Shown one piece after another: positions 55,467 through 64,000 of a stretch of DNA of 64,000 nt (the stretch's first letter is position 1; every line of letters starts with the position of its first letter). The notes under the pieces are model-generated. The model ran no database searches, was not told where the DNA came from, and saw nothing but the letters and a program-made list of their open reading frames with translations. Made by a program: the position numbers and the translations under genes. Source of the stretch: Pleurocapsa sp. MO_226.B13 (GTDB lineage Bacteria; Cyanobacteriota; Cyanobacteriia; Cyanobacteriales; Xenococcaceae); NCBI GenBank assembly GCA_030064795.1, contig JASJEI010000002.1, forward strand, positions 15,565 to 79,564, in the 5' to 3' direction.

Positions 55467-56861
55467 ATGACCAATCAAGAAATAGCTATAGAAACAGAAA
55501 ATCTGCAAACCGAAGCACCGACCTCAATTGAATCAGATTTAATTTACGGTTTAGAATCTCGTCCGCCGTTTGTAGAATCAATATTTGTGGCATTGCAGCA
55601 CGTATTTGCCTGTTTTGTCGGGATTATTACTCCTGGCTTAATTATTTGTGGCGCGCTAGAAGTACCTCCCGCCGATACTACTTTTATTCTCAGTATGTCC
55701 TTGGTAGTTTCGGGCATTGCCACCTTTATCCAGGCAAAAACATTTGGGCCCGTAGGTTCGGGATTATTGAGCGTTCAGGGAACCAGCTTTGCTTTTCTCG
55801 GGCCGATTATTGCTGCGGGTTTAGCCGTGACGGGAGATGGAGGAACTCCTCAAGAGGCTTTGGGTTTAATTTTTGGCTTGTGTTTTTTTGGGGCATTTGT
55901 CGAGATTTTTGTCAGTCGTTTTTTGCATTTAGCAAACAAAGTAATTACCCCCTTGGTAACTGGGGTAGTTGTTACCCTTATTGGTTTGACCTTAATCAGA
56001 GTGGGGATTACTTCTATCGGTGGTGGCGTGCCAGCCCAGAATAATGAAACCTTTGGTAATCCCGTGTATTTAGGCGTAGCCTTTTTAGTCCTAGCGGTCA
56101 TTATCGCACTCAATAGTGCTAGTAGTAACTTTCTGCGGATGTCCTCGATTGTAATCGGTTTAATTGTCGGCTATCTAGTTTCTATTCCTCTGGGGTTAGT
56201 AGACTTTAGCAATTTAGCTGACTTACCACCCGTTGCTTTTCCCATTCCCTTTCGCTATGGCTTGAACTTTGATTTTGGGGCATTTATTCCCTTTGCTTTT
56301 TTATATTTAATTACGGCGATCGAATCTATCGGCGATTTGACTGCCACCTCAGCGATTTCTGGCGAACCCATCGAAGGGCCAAAATACTTTAAACGAATTA
56401 AAGGCGGAGTTCTAGGAGATGGTATTAACTCAATGATTGCTGCTTGCTTAAATACTTTTCCCAATACTACCTTTAGTCAAAATAATGGCGTAATTCAGCT
56501 TACAGGAGTAGGAAGTCGCTACGTCGGCTATTTTATTTCTGCAATCTTCATTATTCTGGGTTTATTTCCGATTGTGGCAGGAATATTTCAGGCGTTACCC
56601 CAACCAGTCTTAGGTGGTGCGACTATTGTCATGTTTGGCACGGTAGCAGTAGCGGGAATTAAAATTCTCTCCTGCGTTAATCTAACCAAGCGTAATTCTA
56701 TTATCTTGGCATTGTCTCTAGGTTTGGGTTTGGGCGTTACTTTTGTTCCCGAAATTTTAGATAGTATGCCAGAGTTAGTCAAAAGCCTATTTTCCTCTGG
56801 TATTTCTACGGGAGGAATTACCGCATTGCTATTAAATATAATTTTGCCAGGACGCGAATAG
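55467..56861 (+). CDS. Xanthine/uracil permease (NCS2 family)
   Basis: A 464-residue membrane protein with about 14 helices. It shows the NCS2 signatures QHVFACFVGIITPGLIICG (about 35-53), FGPVGSGLLSVQGTSFAF (about 93-110), the substrate helix FLYLITAIESIGDLTATS (about 278-295, conserved Glu) and NTFPNTTFSQNNGVIQLTGV (about 330-349). Sequence features point to the nucleobase/xanthine/urate branch more than to uracil only. It is followed by urate-degrading genes on the same strand, so purine import (xanthine or urate) is likely. A 247-bp gap filled with palindromes separates it from hpxO. Confidence 0.9.
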   Translation: MTNQEIAIETENLQTEAPTSIESDLIYGLESRPPFVESIFVALQHVFACFVGIITPGLIICGALEVPPADTTFILSMSLVVSGIATFIQAKTFGPVGSGLLSVQGTSFAFLGPIIAAGLAVTGDGGTPQEALGLIFGLCFFGAFVEIFVSRFLHLANKVITPLVTGVVVTLIGLTLIRVGITSIGGGVPAQNNETFGNPVYLGVAFLVLAVIIALNSASSNFLRMSSIVIGLIVGYLVSIPLGLVDFSNLADLPPVAFPIPFRYGLNFDFGAFIPFAFLYLITAIESIGDLTATSAISGEPIEGPKYFKRIKGGVLGDGINSMIAACLNTFPNTTFSQNNGVIQLTGVGSRYVGYFISAIFIILGLFPIVAGIFQALPQPVLGGATIVMFGTVAVAGIKILSCVNLTKRNSIILALSLGLGLGVTFVPEILDSMPELVKSLFSSGISTGGITALLLNIILPGRE

Positions 56862-56950
56862 GAAAATATACTGATTTAAGCTTTTGGTGGGCATTAGTGG
56901 GAAAGCATCTCGATTGTTCAAACAATTATTTTTTCTGCCCACCCTACACT

Positions 56951-57100
56951 GTACGGGCGATTCCCTAAAGGACTCTATCACGGATACCGCGTCCTTTAGG
57001 GCTTCGCATATCGCTTCGCTTCGCGCGATGCGCAGCGAGTCCTTTAGGGCGAATCACCCCTACTGATCACTAATAAGGGCGAACGGCCGTTCGCCCCTAC
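56951..57100. repeat. Palindromic repeat cluster between permease and urate hydroxylase genes
   Basis: Two elements lie side by side. 56951-57063 is a long relative of the 52-bp repeat (starts GTACGGGCGATTCCC, contains CCTTTAGGG three times and GCGAAGCGAAGCG-like stretches, ends ATCACCCCTAC). 57075-57100 is a near-perfect palindrome AAGGGCGAACGG / CCGTTCGCCCCT. Just upstream TGCCCACCCTACA (about 56937-56949) matches TGTAGGGTGGGCA at 24013-24026 on the other strand. The repeats end 8 bp before the urate hydroxylase ATG, so they form its leader. Confidence 0.75.
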
Positions 57101-57108
57101 TAATAACT

Positions 57109-58272
57109 ATGTACGATCTAAAAGCAATTGTAATTGGCGCGGGAATGGCTGGATTAACTACAGGAATTGCCATGCGCCAGGCGGGATATGAAGTAGAAAT
57201 CTACGAGAAGACTAGCAAGCTACGTCCTGCGGGGGCGGGGATTTCTCTCTGGTCGAATGGAATTAAAGTTCTCAATAAATTAGGCTTGGGTAAAGAGGTA
57301 GCAGCCATCGGCGGGCAGATGAACCGTATGGAATATCTCAATCATCGAGGGGAGATTTTAAATGATATTAACTTAATTCCTTTGATGGAACAGGTAGGAC
57401 AAAGACCTTATCCTGTATCCCGTACCGACTTGCAGCAAATGATGCTAGAAGCCTTTGGGGAGTCTGATGTACGCATGGGTATGCGCTGCGTTGAAGTTAA
57501 GCAGGATGCGGATAGTGCCACGGCTATCTTTGAGGATGGCAGCACCGCTACGGGTGATGTAGTAGTAGGTGCAGACGGCGTACACTCGGTGGTTCGCAGT
57601 TACTTAAATGGAGGCAAAATCGAACCCCGCTATGCAGGTTATGTTAACTGGAATGGGTTGGTAGAAGCCAGTCCCGATCTGGCGGAAAACGATGTCTGGG
57701 TAATTTATGTTGGGGAAGGAAAACGCGCCTCAATGATGCCAGTAGGCGGAAATCGCTTTTACTTTTTTATGGGTTGTCCCAAACCCAAGGGAACAAAAAC
57801 TCCGCCAGAAAATATTCGCGCTGAATTAAAAGAAATCTTTGCAGGCTGGGCGCAACCAGTACAAAACCTGATTGAGAAACTCGACCCCGAACAGGTTAAC
57901 CGCTTGGAAATTGGCGACATCGATCCTCTGCCCAATTTGGTAAAAGGTAGAATTGCTTTGGTAGGTGATTCTGCTCATGCGACCACTCCTACTTTGGGAC
58001 AGGGAGGCTGTCAGGCAATGGAAGATGCAGAAGTATTGTGTCGCTATTTGGTGACGACTAATATTAGCGTCGAAGATGCCTTAGAACGTTATGAAGCAGA
58101 AAGAAAAGAAAGAGTGGCAAAACTAGTCTTAAAAGCTCGCAAACGTACCGATACTATTTATAATAAAGAGCCAGATCTAACTCAGCAATGGTACGAACAA
58201 CTCAAGCAGGAAGAAGAAAAAGATGTAACCGATGCGATCGCTAAAATTATCTTGGGTGGCCCTTTGCGTTAA
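57109..58272 (+). CDS. hpxO: FAD-dependent urate hydroxylase (HpxO type)
   Basis: A flavoprotein monooxygenase that converts urate to 5-hydroxyisourate with NAD(P)H and O2. The 387 residues show the FAD GxGxxG (VIGAGMAGLTTGIAMRQ, about 8-24), DVVVGADGVHSVVR (about 150-163) and ALVGDSAHATTPTLGQGGCQ (about 285-304). The gene is followed 55 bp later by 5-hydroxyisourate hydrolase, which takes the product, and preceded by an NCS2 permease; together this fits HpxO better than salicylate- or zeaxanthin-type relatives. No RBS stronger than average; palindromic repeats fill the leader. Confidence 0.88.
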   Translation: MYDLKAIVIGAGMAGLTTGIAMRQAGYEVEIYEKTSKLRPAGAGISLWSNGIKVLNKLGLGKEVAAIGGQMNRMEYLNHRGEILNDINLIPLMEQVGQRPYPVSRTDLQQMMLEAFGESDVRMGMRCVEVKQDADSATAIFEDGSTATGDVVVGADGVHSVVRSYLNGGKIEPRYAGYVNWNGLVEASPDLAENDVWVIYVGEGKRASMMPVGGNRFYFFMGCPKPKGTKTPPENIRAELKEIFAGWAQPVQNLIEKLDPEQVNRLEIGDIDPLPNLVKGRIALVGDSAHATTPTLGQGGCQAMEDAEVLCRYLVTTNISVEDALERYEAERKERVAKLVLKARKRTDTIYNKEPDLTQQWYEQLKQEEEKDVTDAIAKIILGGPLR

Positions 58273-58327
58273 GCAACGAGAATCGCTCGTTATGATGAAA
58301 GAAGAGAAGGTCTATTAATAAAACAAT

Positions 58328-58693
58328 ATGTCAGGTAAATTAACCACTCACGTTTTGGATACAGCCCATGGTTGCCCTGCAAAGGGAATTGCGATCGCGC
58401 TTTGGAAGTTAGATTCCCATCTGAAATTGGATTCTAAAACTTTACTAAAAACCACTGAAACCAACGATGATGGGCGTACTAACGAACCAATATTAAAACC
58501 CAAGGAGATGGAAAAGGGAGTATACGAGTTAATTTTTACCGTCGGCGATTATTTTGCTCAATACTCCGCTTATTCCGAGCCTCTTTTTTTGGATCTGATT
58601 CCAATTCGTTTTGGGATTAATGACATTGAAGCTCACTATCACGTTCCCCTACTGGTTTCTCCCTGGTCTTATAGTACCTATCGCGGAAGCTGA
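58328..58693 (+). CDS. uraH: 5-Hydroxyisourate hydrolase (transthyretin-like)
   Basis: Hydrolyses 5-hydroxyisourate to OHCU in urate breakdown. The 121 residues have the N-terminal signature [19 protein letters not shown] (about 5-23, catalytic His) and the C-terminal YRGS ending that separates this enzyme from transthyretin. The central [12 protein letters not shown] and [18 protein letters not shown] stretches are complete. It is 55 bp after hpxO. The next enzyme, OHCU decarboxylase, is not in the window. Confidence 0.95.
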   Translation: MSGKLTTHVLDTAHGCPAKGIAIALWKLDSHLKLDSKTLLKTTETNDDGRTNEPILKPKEMEKGVYELIFTVGDYFAQYSAYSEPLFLDLIPIRFGINDIEAHYHVPLLVSPWSYSTYRGS

Positions 58694-58703
58694 GGAAGAA
58701 TGA

Positions 58704-58736
58704 GAAAAAAAATAGAGACATTGTGGTTAATGTCTC
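58704..58736 (-). terminator. Rho-independent terminator of the GlsB-like gene
   Basis: A perfect 8-bp stem GAGACATT / AATGTCTC (58715-58736) with a 6-base loop. On the minus strand it is followed by TATTTTTTTT. It lies 58 bp beyond the stop of the small membrane protein gene. Confidence 0.85.
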
Positions 58737-58793
58737 CCAATAATAGTAATTATGAAGGAATATAAACAATTTTGAGTTTACAGAGACTCGAAA

Positions 58794-59069
58794 TTATGCA
58801 GCGCGACGAGTTAGTAAACCCCAGATAAAGATTAATAACATTGCACCGAGTACTGCAAAGATGATGCTAGGAATAGTTAAAGCTCCTGCCGAGGCTGCTG
58901 CTGCCCCCGAACTTCCCAGTAATGCTTGACCAATAAAGCCTCCTACCAATGCACCTAAGATCCCCAAACCGATAGTGGCCAAGATTCCACCGCCTTGATG
59001 ACCGGGGTAAATTAGTTTTGCTAATGCTCCTGCAATTAATCCTAATGCTAACCAAGCTAAAATGCTCAT
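58794..59069 (-). CDS. GlsB/YeaQ/YmgE family small membrane protein
   Basis: A 91-residue protein with three hydrophobic segments and the family pattern ILAWLALGLIAGALAKLI, YPGHQGGGILATIGLGILGA and LVGGFIGQALLG (transglycosylase-associated family, PF04226). Members are small stress-induced membrane proteins; no enzyme activity is established despite the name. The C-terminus ends in RRAA. Monocistronic, with its own terminator. Confidence 0.9.
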   Translation of the reverse strand: MSILAWLALGLIAGALAKLIYPGHQGGGILATIGLGILGALVGGFIGQALLGSSGAAAASAGALTIPSIIFAVLGAMLLIFIWGLLTRRAA

Positions 59070-59361
59070 TTATCTTGCTCCTAAATTTTTGTTTATCAAT
59101 CTTATTTAGACGTTTTTAAACAGGTAGTAGTAGAGTATTACCTAGATTTATATTGATTAGATATAAATCGCTTAAAGGCTAAAGGTTGCCAAGGGACAGG
59201 TAGTAACTTTCTACATATTTATTTAAATTGGCAACGTCTTAATTTACTTAGTTGTTGTAGTTATAATATCTAGTTAAAAACACTGATTCTTCTATCTAAA
59301 AGTAGATCTTAGATCTCTATCAAAGTATATAGAGCGATTTAATTGGTTGGGATAATTAGCC
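59070..59361. other. Spacer with no gene seen
   Basis: About 290 bp, AT-rich, containing the promoter region of the small membrane protein (minus). No repeat or RNA gene was recognised. Confidence 0.4.
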
Positions 59362-59392
59362 AAAAAAACAGCCGTACCACCAGATACGACTG
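59362..59392 (-). terminator. Rho-independent terminator of hsp20
   Basis: On the minus strand CAGTCGTA-TCTGGTGG-TACGGCTG forms an 8-bp stem (one G-U pair) followed by seven T. It lies 55 bp past the hsp20 stop. Confidence 0.8.
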
Positions 59393-59446
59393 ACTACAAA
59401 TATTAGCTTATGTTTTCACTATTTTTCGGGTCAATTAACCAGAGAG

Positions 59447-59893
59447 TTAGCCTTGAGAATTAGCCAATAAATTCACTTTGACTACTTTATTTTTTTCCTC
59501 GTCTACTTTGGGTAAAGTGAGATGTAAGATACCGTCTTTGTATTCCGCTTTGACTTCGGTATTTTGAATTCTTACAGGTAGAGGAATTACTCTTTTAAAG
59601 CTTCCATAGCGAAACTCAGTGCGGGTTTTAGCAGCTTCGGGCAACTTGCGATCGCCAGAGATCGAAATGCTTTTAGCTGTTGCTTCAATATCTAGATCTG
59701 CTAGTTGCATTCCAGGTAGTTCGAGCTTCAGAATTAATGCTGATTCTGTTTCAGAAAGTTCGGCAGCAGGAAATTTAGAATAGTTGCCAAATTCGGGATT
59801 ATTAACAGGAGTTAAAACTTCATTTAACACCCGATTGATTTGACGTTGAACTGAGTCCATTTCTGTCCAGGGATTGTAACGAACGATTGTCAT
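59447..59893 (-). CDS. hspA: Small heat-shock protein (Hsp20, HspA-like)
   Basis: An ATP-independent chaperone that holds unfolded proteins and stabilises thylakoid membranes. The 148 residues have the alpha-crystallin domain (about 40-145), with SETESALILKLELPGMQLAD, KSISISGDRKLPEAAK and the C-terminal beta strand DGILHLTLPKVDEEK. Its start MTIVRYNPWTEMDSVQRQIN is typical of cyanobacterial HspA. A GGAG site lies 9 bases before the ATG. The leader starts in an A/T-rich area; heat control by RNA structure, known for Synechocystis hsp17, was not visible with certainty. Confidence 0.93.
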   Translation of the reverse strand: MTIVRYNPWTEMDSVQRQINRVLNEVLTPVNNPEFGNYSKFPAAELSETESALILKLELPGMQLADLDIEATAKSISISGDRKLPEAAKTRTEFRYGSFKRVIPLPVRIQNTEVKAEYKDGILHLTLPKVDEEKNKVVKVNLLANSQG

Positions 59894-60077
59894 CTTTTAT
59901 TTCTCCGACGATTCTCTTTTTTCTTTTTTTTCGTTGATAACATCTTAAAAAAAAAAATTAGTGGCTGTAAGTGTGGTTTTTGGCATTTTTTAGTCGCGTT
60001 TTCTGCCCGAACCAACTTTTCTAGAAAACCGAACTCAATTACTAACACCAAATTGAAAAAAGAATGCGACACATCCT

Positions 60078-60129
60078 GTAAGGGTCGTTCGCGACGCAAA
60101 GCTAGTCCTTTAGGGCGAACGACTCCTAC
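60078..60129. repeat. 52-bp palindromic dispersed repeat, free copy
   Basis: Starts GTAAGGGTCGTTCGC, ends GCGAACGACTCCTAC. Same length as the copy within rnpB (11844-11895), sharing GTTCGCGA and AGTCCTTTAGGGCGAAC. It lies in the spacer between hsp20 and the LysR gene. Confidence 0.85.
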
Positions 60130-60204
60130 TCTACTGTTATCTGTTGCAAACATTAATTAAATTGGTATAACTTTAATGAAATTATTAAATAGCCATTTTT
60201 CGCT

Positions 60205-61089
60205 CTACTCAAATTTTTGCTGAAAAAACTCGGTGAAAAGCTTAATTTTGGTATTTAAATGACGATTGAGGGGATAAACTAAACAAAGAGAAATTGCTGG
60301 AGGTTGATAATCGGGTAAGACGATCGCCAGCCTTTCATCATTTAATTCCGATCTAATAATAAAACTAGGTAACAGAGTAATTCCCAAACCCCGCACGCAA
60401 GCATCTTTGAGTATTTCACCGTTGTTAGAGCAAAGAACTCCTTTAACATTTACTTGATATTCTCTTTCTCTATTTAGTAACAGCCATTGGTTTCCTGCAA
60501 CTAGATGACCATAATGCAGACAGGAATGCTGAGTGAGTTCTTGGGGATGTTGGGGAATACCATGTTTTTCTAGATAACTAGGTGCAGCACAAAGCACTCT
60601 GGAAATAGGCGCGATCGCCTTAGTAACTAAACTGGGAGATTTTTCTGGTTGGGCAATTCTAATCGTCAGATCGTAACCTTCAGCAACAGGATCGATAAAG
60701 CGATCGTCTAGGGTAAGTTGTACCTGTAACTCTGGGTATTGAATCATAAATTCGGCGATCGCTTGGCCGAGATATAAAGTACCAAAGGACATCGGTGCAT
60801 TGATTTTAAGCGTCCCCTTGGGTTTGGTTTGCAATTGGGCGATCGTATTTTCTGCTGCTTCAACTTCCGCCAAAATGTTAATACACCGTTCATAATAAGC
60901 TAGTCCTGTTGGTGTGGGGTTGACTTGACGGGTACTGCGCTGGAGTAACTGTACTTTTAATTCATCTTCTAAATTAATTACCAACTTATTGACTGTCGAA
61001 CGAGATACACCGATCTTTCTGGCTGCTGCTGCAAATCCTCCTGACTCTACTACCTGAGTAAAGGCTCGCATACTGGCAAATTTATCCAT
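60205..61089 (-). CDS. LysR family transcriptional regulator
   Basis: A 294-residue regulator: N-terminal winged helix (about 1-60: [20 protein letters not shown] and [20 protein letters not shown]) and a periplasmic-binding-protein-like effector domain (about 90-290). It belongs to the subgroup with [19 protein letters not shown] starts, typical of regulators of quinone/aromatic or pirin-type genes. The gene is divergent from a pirin gene, 103 bp apart, with an inverted repeat between them, so it most likely controls pirin and itself. Confidence 0.9.
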   Translation of the reverse strand: MDKFASMRAFTQVVESGGFAAAARKIGVSRSTVNKLVINLEDELKVQLLQRSTRQVNPTPTGLAYYERCINILAEVEAAENTIAQLQTKPKGTLKINAPMSFGTLYLGQAIAEFMIQYPELQVQLTLDDRFIDPVAEGYDLTIRIAQPEKSPSLVTKAIAPISRVLCAAPSYLEKHGIPQHPQELTQHSCLHYGHLVAGNQWLLLNREREYQVNVKGVLCSNNGEILKDACVRGLGITLLPSFIIRSELNDERLAIVLPDYQPPAISLCLVYPLNRHLNTKIKLFTEFFQQKFE

Positions 61090-61106
61090 CGTAGAAAATA
61101 TAGAAA

Positions 61107-61132
61107 CAATATGTCTTTAAAATAGCATATTG
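61107..61132. promoter_or_regulatory. Candidate LysR operator
   Basis: CAATATG at 61107-61113 and CATATTG at 61126-61132 form a perfect inverted repeat with a 12-base spacer. It lies between the divergent LysR and pirin genes, close to the LysR start. LysR proteins bind such interrupted palindromes. Confidence 0.55.
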
Positions 61133-61192
61133 TCTTTTTATTGGATCTAATTCATAATAAATATATCAAGAGCAATCAGGAGGTAAAACAAA

Positions 61193-61912
61193 ATGATTAC
61201 TGTACGTCCCAGAAACGAAAGAGGTTCGGCAAACTTTGGTTGGCTCGATAGCAGACATAGCTTTTCCTTCGGTAATTATTACGATCCGCAACACATGGGT
61301 TTTGCCAGTCTGCGAGTGATTAACGAAGATAAAGTCACTCCCGCTCAAGGTTTTGGCACTCACGGACACCGAGATATGGAGATTATTTCCTACGTCCTCT
61401 CAGGAGAATTAGCTCACAAAGATAGCATGGGTAATGGCTCGATAATTCGTCCTGGGAATGTGCAGCGGATGTCGGCTGGTACGGGAATAAGACACAGTGA
61501 GTTTAATGCTTCCAATACCGAACCCGTACATTTCTTGCAAATTTGGATTATGCCAGATGAATTGGGTTTAGAACCTAGCTACGAAGAAAAAAACTTTACT
61601 CCTGAAGAGAAACAGGGCAAACTGAGACTAGTAGGTTCGCGGGATGGACGTGATGGCTCGGTAACTATCCATCAAGATGTTAATCTCTATCTCGCTTCTC
61701 TTAGTCAAGGCGATCGCCTGACTCATCAGATCTCCGATAATCGGGTTGTGTGGCTACAGGTAACTAAAGGTGCAGTCTTAATTAACGAGCAATTACTCCA
61801 GGCTGGAGATGGTGCAGCAGTTACCGATGAGAACCAAATTACCATCGAGTATCGTCCCGATGCAGAAAACAACTCAGACAGCAAAATCATGCTGTTCGAT
61901 TTGGCAAAATAG
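61193..61912 (+). CDS. Pirin family protein (YhaK/YhhW-like)
   Basis: A bicupin of 239 residues with the four metal ligands of pirins: H57 and H59 (FGTHGHRD), H101 and E103 (TGIRHSEFN). E. coli YhhW and human pirin share this site and can oxidise quercetin; physiological roles are unclear but often linked to redox stress. The start [11 protein letters not shown] is preceded by a full AGGAGG (61178-61183), the strongest ribosome binding site seen in this part of the window. Divergent from a LysR gene. Confidence 0.93.
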   Translation: MITVRPRNERGSANFGWLDSRHSFSFGNYYDPQHMGFASLRVINEDKVTPAQGFGTHGHRDMEIISYVLSGELAHKDSMGNGSIIRPGNVQRMSAGTGIRHSEFNASNTEPVHFLQIWIMPDELGLEPSYEEKNFTPEEKQGKLRLVGSRDGRDGSVTIHQDVNLYLASLSQGDRLTHQISDNRVVWLQVTKGAVLINEQLLQAGDGAAVTDENQITIEYRPDAENNSDSKIMLFDLAK

Positions 61913-62046
61913 ACTTGTTTTAGCTGACAATTTTTAACTGTCGATAGGCGATCGCTCGAAGTCTTTCCTGCCTCAGTCTTATCTAGGATATTCTAGTTGT
62001 GGAGAGTATGCTGTAGCAAAAGCCCTAAATCGGGACTGGGGAGGAT

Positions 62047-63171
62047 ATGATCGAGAATCTTGAGCAAGCAAATCAAATCGATCGTAACTTGATGGCGATC
62101 GCTCATCAATTTATATCAGACGGTCAAATTGTCGCTATTAGGCAATATGGGAGTGGAAACATCAATAGTACTTTTTTAGTTACCCCAGATAGTCAACCAC
62201 CATTTATTTTGCAACGGATTAATACTACGGTATTTTGTCAGCCCAAATTGGTGATGAAAAACATTTGTATATTATCCGCTCATGTAAGCAAAAAACTCAA
62301 TCGTTTAGATCTACCTGCAAATCGACGATGGTTGTTTCCCCAGGTTTTATTCATTGATGAGGGACAATGCTATTGGATAGCCGAAGACAATTCTTTTTGG
62401 CGTGGGTTGAGTTTTATTGATAACTCCCAATCATTTGATACGATTCAAAACATTCAACACGGATGGGAAATTGGTTATGGTTTGGGGATGTTTCATAGTT
62501 TAGTTGAAGATCTGCCCGTAGGAAGATTAGCCGATACCTTACCAGGTTTTCACATCACTCCTCAATATCTCCAGCACTATCAACGAGTAATTACTACAGC
62601 TAAGATCGAATCAACCCCCGAAATTAATTATTGCCTTAAATTTATTGGCGATCGCCCCAGTCTTCCCTACGTCTTAGAATCGGCAAAAGCTTCAGGAAAA
62701 CTACACTTAAGAACGATTCACGGCGATCCCAAGATTAATAATATTATGATCGATCGCTCGACAAAACAAGCAGTAGCCATAATCGATCTCGATACCGTCA
62801 AACCTGGTTTGATTCATTATGATATCGGAGATTGTTTGCGATCGGGTTGTAACCCCCTAGGAGAAGAAACTGAAGACTGGGAAAGAGTGACTTTTGAACC
62901 AGAACTAGCTCGTGCTATTGTACAAGGCTATTTATCGGTGGCTCGCAATTTTCTCACAGATAACGATTATCAGTATATCTATGATTCTATTCGTTTGTTA
63001 GCTTTTGAATTAGGACTGAGATTTTTTAGCGATTATTTAGAGGGAAATGTTTATTTTAACGTCAGTCATCCAGAGCATAATTTGCAAAGAGCATTGGTAC
63101 AATTCCAACTGACTCAAAGCATTGAGAACCAAGCAGCAGCAATCAAAAGCGCGATCGAGCAATTGTCATGA
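62047..63171 (+). CDS. APH/N-acetylhexosamine-kinase-like small-molecule kinase
   Basis: The 374-residue protein has the APH-type kinase fold. It shows the N-lobe YGSGNINSTFLV (about 35-46), the catalytic loop TIHGDPKINNIMID (about 224-237) and the metal-site AVAIIDLDTVKPGLIHYDIGD (inner part about 243-262). Length and the GNINSTF start fit the branch that includes N-acetylhexosamine 1-kinase and related cytosolic sugar kinases. The ATG is followed by a DOMON-like gene overlapping by 4 bp (ATGA), so both are made together. Substrate not known. Confidence 0.8.
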   Translation: MIENLEQANQIDRNLMAIAHQFISDGQIVAIRQYGSGNINSTFLVTPDSQPPFILQRINTTVFCQPKLVMKNICILSAHVSKKLNRLDLPANRRWLFPQVLFIDEGQCYWIAEDNSFWRGLSFIDNSQSFDTIQNIQHGWEIGYGLGMFHSLVEDLPVGRLADTLPGFHITPQYLQHYQRVITTAKIESTPEINYCLKFIGDRPSLPYVLESAKASGKLHLRTIHGDPKINNIMIDRSTKQAVAIIDLDTVKPGLIHYDIGDCLRSGCNPLGEETEDWERVTFEPELARAIVQGYLSVARNFLTDNDYQYIYDSIRLLAFELGLRFFSDYLEGNVYFNVSHPEHNLQRALVQFQLTQSIENQAAAIKSAIEQLS

Positions 63172-63704
63172 ACCAGAGTAATTTTAGTTTGATACCGTTT
63201 GACGCTTCGACTGCGCCCAAAATTGAGATTACAGGAAAAATTGCTCGTCAAAACAATCAATTAGATCTTCAATATCAGCTTAGGGGTAATCTGTCAGAGA
63301 TTATTCTTCCCTCATCAGATCGAGTAGCGACTCGTCAATACGATCTCTGGGAATATACTTGTTTTGAATTTTTTCTTAGACTCCAAGAGACAACTGAATA
63401 TTGGGAATTTAATCTTTCACCAGCAGGAGATTGGAATGTCTTTCGCTTCTATAATTATCGTCAAGATCTAACTGAAGAAAAGGCTATTCAAACTCTACCT
63501 TTTACTGTCTCCCAAACTGCAACATCTTTACAGCTAAATTTAAATCTCAATCTAGACTCCATCATCGGCACAGAACAAGATTTAGATGTTGCCATTACTA
63601 CTGTGGTAGAAAATAAAGCTAAACAACTTAGCTATTGGGCATTAACTCATCCTGCAACCGCAGCCGATTTTCATCACCAAGATAGTTTTGTTATTAGCCT
63701 ATAA
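63168..63704 (+). CDS. DOMON-like domain protein
   Basis: A 178-residue beta-sandwich protein without signal peptide. LPSSDRVATRQYDLWEYTCF (about 47-66), FELSP-like FNLSPAGDWNVFRFYNYRQ and AITTVVENKAKQLSYWAL (about 145-162) follow the DOMON-like type 1 family of cyanobacteria and proteobacteria, thought to bind sugars or haem. It overlaps the kinase gene by 4 bp, a pairing that suggests that both handle the same carbohydrate-like ligand; that is inference. Confidence 0.75.
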   Translation: MNQSNFSLIPFDASTAPKIEITGKIARQNNQLDLQYQLRGNLSEIILPSSDRVATRQYDLWEYTCFEFFLRLQETTEYWEFNLSPAGDWNVFRFYNYRQDLTEEKAIQTLPFTVSQTATSLQLNLNLNLDSIIGTEQDLDVAITTVVENKAKQLSYWALTHPATAADFHHQDSFVISL

Positions 63705-63874
63705 GGCGTACAATCGACATACGGTCTGAGTTGGGTATCAGAAATATATTCCAATCGTGTTCAATTATCATAAAAAACTTGCATTTGTTACTGTGCCATT
63801 AATTTTTAGAAGGCAAAATATTTAGAAAGCGAGCTTATTTTTCTTCACTGATTTCTTGATAACCTGAGTTCGGG

Positions 63875-64000
63875 TTAAGCGGATTGAGGTAAAAGCCAGT
63901 CGAGTCGGAGGCTAGGCTTCTTAGGTTGATGACAGTAAGCGATTAATCCACAGAGAACGTTAACGCAGAAATTGATAGGCGATCGCGCTTCGAGAATGTT
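63875..64000 (-). CDS. Transposase, C-terminal end (partial)
   Basis: The last 126 bases, read on the minus strand to TAA at 63875-63877, encode [20 protein letters not shown] and [15 protein letters not shown]. The pattern (RSPxNFxVNxLxGLIAYxxxPKKPSL) is that of the C-terminus of IS982-type or related DDE transposases. The rest of the gene is beyond the window. An AACCTGAGTTCGGGTT inverted repeat at about 63861-63876 may be part of the element's end. Confidence 0.65.
   Translation of the reverse strand, partial: NILEARSPINFCVNVLCGLIAYCHQPKKPSLRLDWLLPQSA

Overview
This 64 kb window is cyanobacterial chromosome. The evidence is the ndhA-ndhI-ndhG-ndhE cluster of the photosynthetic NDH-1 complex, Ycf20 and DUF3611 proteins, plant-type D-glycerate 3-kinase, a photosystem II assembly (slr0144-slr0152-like) operon, cyanoexosortase, mycosporine genes, and the very frequent HIP1 octamer GCGATCGC. 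The many secreted and cell-surface proteins, the scattered small palindromic repeats and the low gene density suggest a large-genome unicellular or pleurocapsalean lineage. The genus cannot be fixed from sequence alone.

Layout. 0-2.4 kb: tail of an integron-type integrase, then a carbamate kinase/GTPase operon. 3.2-6.1 kb: ndhAIGE ending in a strong terminator. 6.2-7.8 kb: carotenoid cleavage oxygenase broken by one in-frame ochre codon, next to a 122-bp MITE-like repeat. 7.8-12 kb: methyltransferase, acidic HTH protein, HEAT protein, RNase III and RNase P RNA; rnpB carries a 52-bp dispersed palindrome. 12.3-17.4 kb: DUF3611, Ycf20, glycerate kinase, nucleotidyltransferase, a PhyH dioxygenase with two ochre codons, and an APH-type kinase. 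17.9-19.4 kb: thiC under a TPP riboswitch. 19.6-21.4 kb: a large DUF5648 exoprotein. 21.5-28 kb: a mycosporine-like amino acid (sunscreen) cluster with mysB, mysC and mysD homologues, an extra O-methyltransferase, a 97-aa protein and a sodium/solute symporter, but no mysA. 29-31.4 kb: carotenoid-type glycosyltransferase, solitary HicB and a sugar-nucleotide reductase. 31.6-33.9 kb: a leaderless subtilisin with a small internally repetitive partner protein. 34-37.3 kb: HxlR regulator with divergent membrane protein, MsrB and a histidine kinase.

37.5-41.9 kb: a shortened photosystem II assembly operon (V4R protein, repeat protein, slr0146-like protein, TPR protein, Ser/Thr kinase). 42.3-46.8 kb: a degenerate histidine kinase and a three-gene operon of exported proteins, including an outer-membrane barrel. 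47.3-53.3 kb: a DUF5648 metalloprotease, cyanoexosortase with its partner, and a TpsA-like exoprotein. 53.5-58.7 kb: ABM protein, EamA exporter, and a purine salvage/degradation set (xanthine/uracil permease, FAD urate hydroxylase, HIU hydrolase). 58.8-64 kb: GlsB-like protein, Hsp20, LysR/pirin divergent pair, a small-molecule kinase with a DOMON-like protein, and the end of a transposase gene.

Themes. (1) Light and oxidative stress: MAA synthesis, carotenoid glycosylation, PSII assembly, MsrB, Hsp20. (2) Cell surface: two DUF5648 proteins, exosortase, TpsA, and the three-gene exported operon. (3) Decay and small mobile repeats: three reading frames broken only by TAA codons, one frameshifted remnant, and at least four families of small palindromic elements, some nested in each other and one inside rnpB. 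The most promising poorly described units are the subtilisin/repeat-protein pair, the unusual MAA cluster, and the exported three-gene operon.
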